Assembly: GCA_943192975.1 (NCBI GenBank)
Contig: CALPCJ010000002.1
Location: forward strand, 1-64,000
Origin: Senimuribacter intestinalis
Lineage (GTDB): Bacteria; Bacillota; Clostridia; Peptostreptococcales; Anaerovoracaceae
Length of the DNA stretch: 64,000 nucleotides
Direction of reading: 5' to 3'
The position numbers were made by a program, and so were the translations under genes. Under the pieces are notes generated by a model. It was not told where the DNA came from, searched no databases, and saw only the letters and a program-made list of their open reading frames with translations. Below, in pieces: positions 59,801-64,000 of this stretch; the stretch's first letter is position 1; each line of letters begins with the position of its first letter.

Positions 59801-61031
59801 CGCCTGGCAAAAATTCCTCGGCCGCTTTATAATGAGCCATGGTCTCAATTTCGCCCAAATCCGCCTTAAAAGCCGTCTTAATCAAGCCTTCTCCGTAACC
59901 GGTCACGCAAGTATTTGCAATAAAGGCATTCTGCGGCAGCAGCGAATAAAGCTCTTTGAGCATGGTCTTAACCGCTTCCAGCGGATTTCCTTCGTTGCTT
60001 CTGTAGAAGGAATATAACAGATTTTTGTCGGAGTCAATCAGGGTCGCCTTAGTGGTTGTGGAACCAGCGTCAATGCCTAGAAAAGTCTCTTCCTTAGCGC
60101 GTTTGATATCTTTCCTGCGAATCTTGTGCTGGTTATGACGGTTTATAAATGCGTTATACGCTTCTTTATTAATAAACAGCGGTTCGATATGTTTGGTCTC
60201 AGAAAGCTGACTTGAATCAGATCCTTTGATTAGCTCGGCAATTTCTCCCAATGAAATCTGTTTTCTGGTTTCTGCCAGCATAGCTGCACCGATGGCGACA
60301 AAATACTTGGAATCCTCTGGAAAAATCACTTCCTCCGGCTTTAATTCCAATGTTTCAATGAATCTTTTACGAAGCTCAGACAAAAAGGACAGCGGTCCGC
60401 CCAGAAATGCTACGTTCCCTTTGATGGTATGTCCGCAAGCAAGTCCGCTGATGGTCTGGTTAACCACAGCCTGAAAAATGGAAGCAGCTAAATCCTCTAT
60501 TGCTGCACCTTCATTAATCAGAGGCTGAATATCCGTCTTTGCAAAAACGCCGCAGCGAGCTGCAATAGGATAAATCATCTTTACGTTCTTTGCTGCCTCA
60601 TTAAGTCCCCCTGCATCAGTATTCAAAAGCACCGCCATCTGGTCAATAAACGCGCCCGTGCCACCTGCACAGGTTCCGTTCATTCGCTGCTCAATAGTAG
60701 CGCCGTAAAATGTAATCTTTGCGTCTTCGCCACCAAGTTCTATAGCAACATCTGTATCAGGAATCAGAGTCTCCACCGCTTTACTGCAGGCGATAACCTC
60801 CTGTTCAAAGGAAACACCCAGAAGATTTGCTAGGGAAAGACCGCCAGAGCCTGTAATAACAGGTCTGATTTCTATGGAACCAAACTGGGCATACATTTCC
60901 TCTATGAGTTCTTTTACTTTTTCAAAAACGTTAGACATATGCCTCTCATAACGGGTATATGTAATTTCGTTTTTTTCGTCAAGTAAAACAAGTTTGACGG
61001 TAGTTGAGCCTACGTCAATTCCTAACTTCAT
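56814..61031 (-). CDS. Large acyl-CoA dehydratase activase-type protein (HgdC/BcrA-like, DUF2229)
   Basis: The 1405-residue protein has two tandem BadF/BcrA-type ATPase domains of the ASKHA fold (about 1-260 starting LGIDVGSTTVKLVLL, and about 315-580 starting LGIDAGSTTTKATL), each with a GxGxF-like cluster cysteine (GTCAGGTGAF; EACSSGCGSF). A CNGCENRC motif follows near 610, then a DUF2229 region (about 660-1000) and a C-terminal part resembling the dehydratase D component. The two-domain activase normally energises 2-hydroxyacyl-CoA dehydratases, but the substrate of these giant clostridial proteins is unknown. Confidence 0.88.
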   Translation of the reverse strand: MKLGIDVGSTTVKLVLLDEKNEITYTRYERHMSNVFEKVKELIEEMYAQFGSIEIRPVITGSGGLSLANLLGVSFEQEVIACSKAVETLIPDTDVAIELGGEDAKITFYGATIEQRMNGTCAGGTGAFIDQMAVLLNTDAGGLNEAAKNVKMIYPIAARCGVFAKTDIQPLINEGAAIEDLAASIFQAVVNQTISGLACGHTIKGNVAFLGGPLSFLSELRKRFIETLELKPEEVIFPEDSKYFVAIGAAMLAETRKQISLGEIAELIKGSDSSQLSETKHIEPLFINKEAYNAFINRHNQHKIRRKDIKRAKEETFLGIDAGSTTTKATLIDSDKNLLYSFYRSNEGNPLEAVKTMLKELYSLLPQNAFIANTCVTGYGEGLIKTAFKADLGEIETMAHYKAAEEFLPGVEFILDIGGQDMKCMKIKDGAIYNIMLNEACSSGCGSFLETYAKSVNLDTNAFAEEALFAENPVDLGTRCTVFMNSKVKQAQKEGASIGDISAGLSYSVIKNALYKVIKLRNPEEAGEKIVVQGGTFMNNAVLRSIEKIIGKEVVRPDIAGLMGAYGCALIAMENHLEDTESSLLSKEALEDFQVEHTNGRCNGCENRCILTINKFSDGSRFITGNRCEKGAGGAQHANKLPNLYEYKLQRLFGYKPISDFDAVRGTVGIPRVLNMYENYPFWFTFFTELKFRVVLSPLSTKSIYEKGMETISSDTACYPAKMVHGHIKWLVEEGVKWIFYPCLNYERNEDETAPNHYNCPIVATYPEVIANNMDDIFSENMVRFSHPFLPYDNDLKLANMLYKEFKDFHIKKEEIMRAVSRARKEQVRFKNDVRKQGEYSLKLARQKGKKAVVLSGRPYHLDPEINHGIDKLINSFDMVVLSEDSVAHMGQLPRPLRVLDQWVYHSRLYKAASFVGTCDDVELIQLNSFGCGLDAVTTDQVEEICRDSNKLYTVLKIDEGSNLGAAKIRIRSLKAAMDEREKNGVKASGNFKAYERKLFTAEMRENYNILVPQMSPIHFTYLEEAMKACGYNAVLLPPVDKNSVEEGLKYINNDACYPTIVTLGQIISALKSGKYDLDKTAVFMSQTGGGCRASNYVALLRKALKDLDMVQVPVVSFNAVGLEKNPGFKITAKMGLRLAVGCVYGDLVMRILYATRPYEKVLGTCQQILDKWHDKIIHNVIHFNKGEYERNLKGIVEDFDKVERTGEKKPKVGVVGEILVKYHPNANNDIVGIIESEGGEAVVLDMLDFFLYGMHSKKFNFENLSGSYKAMMTNQLGIKVVEWLRKPMRSALAASEHFTEPSYIEETAEAASAISSIGNQCGEGWLLTGEMVELIHSGVENIVCLQPFACLPNHVTGKGMMKALRKINPKANIAAIDYDPGASDVNQLNRIKLMMATAHKNMEK

Positions 61032-61068
61032 AATCTTACCTCTTATTTGTGTAATTGAGTATTTTATA

Positions 61069-61152
61069 ATTTTAACACCAGAATTCGACCTTTTTCAAGG
61101 TTTAATTTAGTACTAATTTCTGGTTGTATCGCCTGATTTCCTATGTTAGAAT
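61069..61152. promoter_or_regulatory. Divergent promoter region with palindromic operator candidate
   Basis: For the minus-strand gene, TTGAAA (61098-61093) and TAAAAT (61074-61069) are 18 bp apart with TGT before the -10. For the plus-strand gene, TTGTAT (61124-61129) and TAGAAT (61147-61152) are 17 bp apart. Between them the perfect palindrome TTAGTACTAA (61107-61116) lies within a near-palindromic 16-bp stretch. Confidence 0.6.
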
Positions 61153-61160
61153 GAATTGTT

Positions 61161-61721
61161 ATGAAAAGTACAATCAAAAAAAGAACTTATCAGGCAATCT
61201 ACCGATTGCTGGACAGGGTTTCTCCTGTTCCTTATGACTGCGGAACTCTTTGCGGTGCCATCTGCTGCAGCTGTGGTAATGACGATGAAAACCTCGGTAT
61301 TTATCTCCTTCCCGGCGAAGATAAAGTCCACGACCGAACAGACGATTGGCTCACATGGAGTGCAGAATACGCCGAGGATTATGAATTCCCGGAGTCTTGG
61401 AGCGGCAAAGTTTACTTTGTACGATGCAAAACGCCGCCAATCTGTCCCAGAGAAAAAAGGCCCATGCAATGCAGAACCTTTCCTTTAACGCCTCATATTG
61501 ACGAAGATGGTGTATTATCTCTGGTACGAAATGACAGCGACCTGCCCTACAGCTGTCCTCTAATCACAGAAGAAATGGAGCTGAATCCTGCTTTTGTCAA
61601 GGCAACTTATACCTGCTGGAAACATCTTCTACGAGATCCGCTTATTTACGACCTTGTCAAAGAAGATTCCGAATATCGCCAATACCGGAAATACGAAGAA
61701 TTTCAAGACCTTGAATGGTAA
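61161..61721 (+). CDS. YkgJ-like cysteine cluster protein
   Basis: The 186-residue protein has clustered cysteines: CGTLCGAICCSC near residue 27-38 and CKTPPICPREKRPMQCRTFPLTP near 90-112, then single cysteines near 134 and 152. The RP.QCR.FP block is typical of YkgJ-type zinc- or iron-binding proteins. Function is unknown. The predicted transcription start (about 61159) almost coincides with ATG 61161 and there is no ribosome binding site, so the mRNA may be leaderless. It ends 1 nt before the MATE gene's stop (convergent). Confidence 0.75.
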   Translation: MKSTIKKRTYQAIYRLLDRVSPVPYDCGTLCGAICCSCGNDDENLGIYLLPGEDKVHDRTDDWLTWSAEYAEDYEFPESWSGKVYFVRCKTPPICPREKRPMQCRTFPLTPHIDEDGVLSLVRNDSDLPYSCPLITEEMELNPAFVKATYTCWKHLLRDPLIYDLVKEDSEYRQYRKYEEFQDLEW

Positions 61722-61722
61722 A

Positions 61723-63081
61723 TTACAAGGTCTTGATTTCTTTTTTGTATAATCTGATAAGCATAATTGCCGAATAAACGACACCGATAATCTCCGCCAG
61801 CGGAAAAGACGCCCAAGACGCCGTCACACCTGCCGTGTGGTAAATGATATAAGCCAGCGGCAAAATACCGACAAGCTGACGTAAAAGGGATCCTATTAAA
61901 CTATATACCCCATGACCGGTTCCCTGAAACAGCGTCGATGACATAATACCAAAGGCTGCCGGAATAAAGCAGATACTGATGATTCTCAGTGCCGGCACAC
62001 CCATTTCCATCATCTCATCGTCCGCACTAAACATTTTCAGGAAAACCTCTGGGAATAAATGGAATAAAATAGTACCGATTGCCATAATTACCAGTGCAGT
62101 AATCTGCGCTTTCTTGTAAGTCTCCATCAGACGATGTCTGTCCCTTGCACCAAAGTTATAGCCCATAATCGGCATAGCGCCCTGATTGAGACCGAACACC
62201 GGCATAAAGATAAAGGACTGCAGCTTGTAATAAACGCCCAGTACCGCAACGGCTGTTGCTGAAGTCGCTAAGATGGCATTGTAGCCTAGCAGCATAACAG
62301 AACCGATTGCCTGCATGATGATAGATGGAAGGCCTACGCCGTAGATATCTTTTACCACAGCCCAGTCGATTTTGAAGCCTTTCAACTGGATTTTCACCTC
62401 GTGCTCTTTTCTAAAGAACATGAAGATTGCAACGCACATACCCACTGCCTGACCAGTAACTGTTGCAATAGCTGCACCGGCAATACCAAGTTTTGGCATA
62501 CCGAAAAGTCCAAAAATCAAAATCGGATCCAAAACCAAATTGGTCAGTGCACCGCTCAAACTGATAATCATCGGAGCTATCATATTGCCTGTCGCCTGCA
62601 GCACTTTCTCAAGCTGAATCTGAATCATGCTAAAGAGGCTGCAAATGGTAATAATTCTAAGATATGTAACGCCACCCTCAAAGATGATAGTATCATCTGT
62701 ATACGCACGCATAAACGGACTGGCAAGACAAATACCTACCAATGCAAAAATCAGAAAGTTAAAAAGCCCAATTCTGATACTGGTTGAGGCTGCCTTATTG
62801 GCTTCATCAAATCGCTTAGCACCCAGTCTTCTGGAAATCAGAGAATTTACGCCGACAGAACTACCCACAGCCATGGAAATCATCAGCATTTGAATTGGCA
62901 TTACAAGAGATACGGCTGTCAGCGCTTTCTGACTGACCATTGCTACGAACATGCTGTCCACTACGTTGTAAAGAGCATTGATGGTCATAGAAAGAATGGC
63001 TGGCCATGCCATGGAAGCGAGTAGCTTTCCAACTGGCTCCGTACCCATTTTGTTGCCTTGAATTTCTTTTTCGTTTGTCAT
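61723..63081 (-). CDS. MATE family efflux transporter
   Basis: The 452-residue protein has twelve predicted membrane segments in two halves, with PAILSMTINALYNVVDSMFVAMVS at the start of the first repeat and the LNQGAMPIMGYNFGARDRHRL motif opening the second, both typical of MATE exporters of the DinF/NorM superfamily. Substrates are cationic drugs or metabolites and cannot be predicted. GGAGGAG precedes ATG 63081. The gene ends against the convergent YkgJ-like gene. Confidence 0.9.
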   Translation of the reverse strand: MTNEKEIQGNKMGTEPVGKLLASMAWPAILSMTINALYNVVDSMFVAMVSQKALTAVSLVMPIQMLMISMAVGSSVGVNSLISRRLGAKRFDEANKAASTSIRIGLFNFLIFALVGICLASPFMRAYTDDTIIFEGGVTYLRIITICSLFSMIQIQLEKVLQATGNMIAPMIISLSGALTNLVLDPILIFGLFGMPKLGIAGAAIATVTGQAVGMCVAIFMFFRKEHEVKIQLKGFKIDWAVVKDIYGVGLPSIIMQAIGSVMLLGYNAILATSATAVAVLGVYYKLQSFIFMPVFGLNQGAMPIMGYNFGARDRHRLMETYKKAQITALVIMAIGTILFHLFPEVFLKMFSADDEMMEMGVPALRIISICFIPAAFGIMSSTLFQGTGHGVYSLIGSLLRQLVGILPLAYIIYHTAGVTASWASFPLAEIIGVVYSAIMLIRLYKKEIKTL

Positions 63082-63107
63082 AACATCTCCTCCCTCCTAT
63101 CATATAT

Positions 63108-63140
63108 AAACAAAATAAAACGGAAATACTGCGTATTTCC
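63108..63140 (-). terminator. Intrinsic terminator of rnpB
   Basis: Minus-strand GGAAATAC (63140-63133) pairs with GTATTTCC (63129-63122), followed by GTTTTATTTT. It lies 13 nt after the RNA's 3' end. Confidence 0.8.
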
Positions 63141-63152
63141 TGAAATAAAGTA

Positions 63153-63494
63153 TGGGCAAACCTATAAGCCGGGTTCTGTATTAGACAATCATCTATCTGA
63201 GGCGTAACATTACTGCACGCTCTTGCGGTCTACCTACCGGGCAGCGACGGGCCGCCGCTTTTGCGCCCTATTTGACCTTGCTCCGGATGGGGTTTACACG
63301 GCCGCCATGTCTCCATGACGCCGGTGAGCTCTTACCTCACCATTTCAACCTTACCACGGCATAACCCGTTTCGGCGGAATGTTTCTGTTGCACTTTCCCT
63401 ATAGTTGCCTACGCCGGACGTTATCCGGCATCCTCGCCCTATGGAGCCCGGACTTTCCTCATGCATCACTGCACGCGATTGTCTGGTTTACCCA
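63153..63494 (-). ncRNA. rnpB: RNase P RNA, bacterial type A-like
   Basis: About 342 nt on the minus strand. The conserved P4/CR-I block GAGGAAAGTCCGGGCTCC is near the 5' end, followed by the P3-P2 region (GCCGGATAACGTCCGGC), CR-II and CR-III segments, CAGAAA, GGTAAGGTTGAAA, and CCGGTAGG with the 3' AGAACCCGGCTTATAGG. The ends pair as P1 (GGGTAAACC at 63493-63485 with GGTTTGCCC at 63162-63154). It is the catalytic RNA that trims tRNA 5' leaders. Subtype A or B was not resolved base by base. Confidence 0.96.
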
Positions 63495-63504
63495 TAACCA
63501 TGTA

Positions 63505-63510
63505 ATTATA
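63505..63510 (-). promoter_or_regulatory. Extended -10 promoter of rnpB
   Basis: TGC-TATAAT on the minus strand (TATAAT at 63510-63505) lies about 11 nt before the RNA 5' end. The -35 region is weak (TGGAAT). Confidence 0.6.
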
Positions 63511-63556
63511 GCATAAATCAATTATAAATTCCAGTCTTTTTTGTGGACAGCCACGG

Positions 63557-63590
63557 AAAACCACGCGTTGAATGCGTGGCTGGTTTTTTG
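63557..63590. terminator. Intrinsic terminator after the Nif3-family gene
   Basis: CCACGC (63561-63566) pairs with GCGTGG (63574-63579), with AGCCACG/CGTGGCT able to extend it in alternative registers. T-runs occur on both sides, so it can serve the minus-strand gene ending at 63648. Confidence 0.6.
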
Positions 63591-63647
63591 TTTAAAAAAT
63601 TAGAATTCGATTATAATTAGGGGACTGAAACTGCTGACAGGTATGAA

Positions 63648-64000
63648 TTAAATGCGGCCGAACGGATTCAAATCCAGCTGCGATTCCAAAACCTCTAAAT
63701 CGGTTCCAAAAGTCGCTTCCCGCAGCATGTCAGCCATATTCCCAGTAAATATCTTTTCACTTCCATAGTGCCCAATGTCAAGGACACAAATGCCGGCTTC
63801 CTTCGCCATCTGCGCCTCATGATATTTCAAATCGCCCGTAATATAAAGGTCGCAGCTTTCTTTCTTCGCCTCTAAAATAAATTCACTGCCGGCGCCAGTA
63901 CACCAGCCGACGGTTTTAATTTGTCTGGTTAAGTCGCCGACCCATCTAAAATACCGCTCCTCCATCGTAAGCTCCTCTGAAACCTTGCGAATCAGTTCCG
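63648..64000 (-). CDS. Nif3-like dinuclear metal center protein, 3' part only
   Basis: The window cuts the gene; the frame stays open to base 64000, so the 5' end lies to the right. The visible C-terminal 116 residues have VGWCTGAGSEFI, CDLYITGDLKYHEAQMAKEAGICVLDIGHYGSE, the conserved metal-binding block of the Nif3/YqfO (DUF34) family, and end FGRI. These hexameric proteins bind two metal ions; GTP cyclohydrolase-like activity has been proposed for some but their role is unsettled. A stop at 63648 is followed by a terminator. Confidence 0.9.
   Translation of the reverse strand, partial: ELIRKVSEELTMEERYFRWVGDLTRQIKTVGWCTGAGSEFILEAKKESCDLYITGDLKYHEAQMAKEAGICVLDIGHYGSEKIFTGNMADMLREATFGTDLEVLESQLDLNPFGRI

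Overview
The window is a gene-dense chromosomal segment of a low-to-moderate GC, endospore-forming Firmicute of the class Clostridia. The evidence is the spoIIIA operon with a sigma-E type promoter, the alaS-ireB-ruvX and asp23-nusB-xseAB-ispA-dxs-tlyA gene orders, Gram-positive type intrinsic terminators, A/G-rich ribosome binding sites and a LexA-controlled yneA-like gene. A family-level call (for example Anaerovoracaceae-like Peptostreptococcales) would only be a guess. No rRNA, tRNA, CRISPR array, prophage or transposase was found; the one structured RNA I can name is RNase P RNA near the right end.

Layout. 1-8.2 kb (+): a tandem 119-bp repeat, a YlbF-family gene, efp, then mltG-trmR-trhP-like (peptidoglycan lytic enzyme plus tRNA wobble-uridine oxidation/methylation), a CNNM/CBS membrane protein, and a Tet(M)-like ribosomal GTPase fused to a YacP/Rae1-like NYN nuclease domain. 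8.3-12 kb (+): an ABC exporter pair, a secreted M14 peptidase and a VanY-type lipoprotein. 12.3-16.6 kb (-): a hairpin cluster, SOS-controlled yneA, a flavoprotein, a TVP38 membrane protein, a methionine gamma-lyase-like PLP enzyme and an EamA transporter. 16.6-24.8 kb (-): a tyrosine recombinase embedded in miaA-mutL-mutS, preceded by a translationally coupled cassette of small unknown proteins around an ADP-ribosyltransferase-like DUF3990 protein; one more small domain runs in frame into mutS.

25-33 kb (-): aminotransferase, tlyA, dxs, ispA, xseB, xseA, a TsaD paralog, nusB and asp23. 33.5-38.6 kb (-): a small membrane protein and the complete spoIIIAA-AH operon, in which AF is only 55 residues and AG lacks most of its usual middle section. 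38.6-49.3 kb (-): a thioesterase and a purine operon, purE-C-M-N-purO-AICAR formyltransferase-repeat-purD-purL, with a PurO-type IMP cyclohydrolase and no purF. 49.3-56.4 kb (-): ruvX, ireB, alaS, a phosphohexomutase, yebC and a superoxide dismutase preceded by a long structured leader. 56.8-64 kb: a 1405-residue acyl-CoA dehydratase activase homolog, a divergent Cys-cluster protein that may be leaderless, a MATE pump, rnpB and the 3' part of a Nif3-family gene.

Two non-coding repeat families recur. One alternates the boxes CCTTATGC and GTCGTATAATGG between hairpins (1-250 and 44208-44522). The other has two copies of an ATGTATAAG box exactly 52 bp apart, a conserved hairpin and an inverted box (33.2 kb and 54.7 kb), with a looser relative at 25 kb. 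The items most worth following up are the GTPase-NYN fusion, the DUF3990 cassette with its mutS fusion, the two repeat families, the reduced SpoIIIAF/AG proteins and the superoxide dismutase leader.
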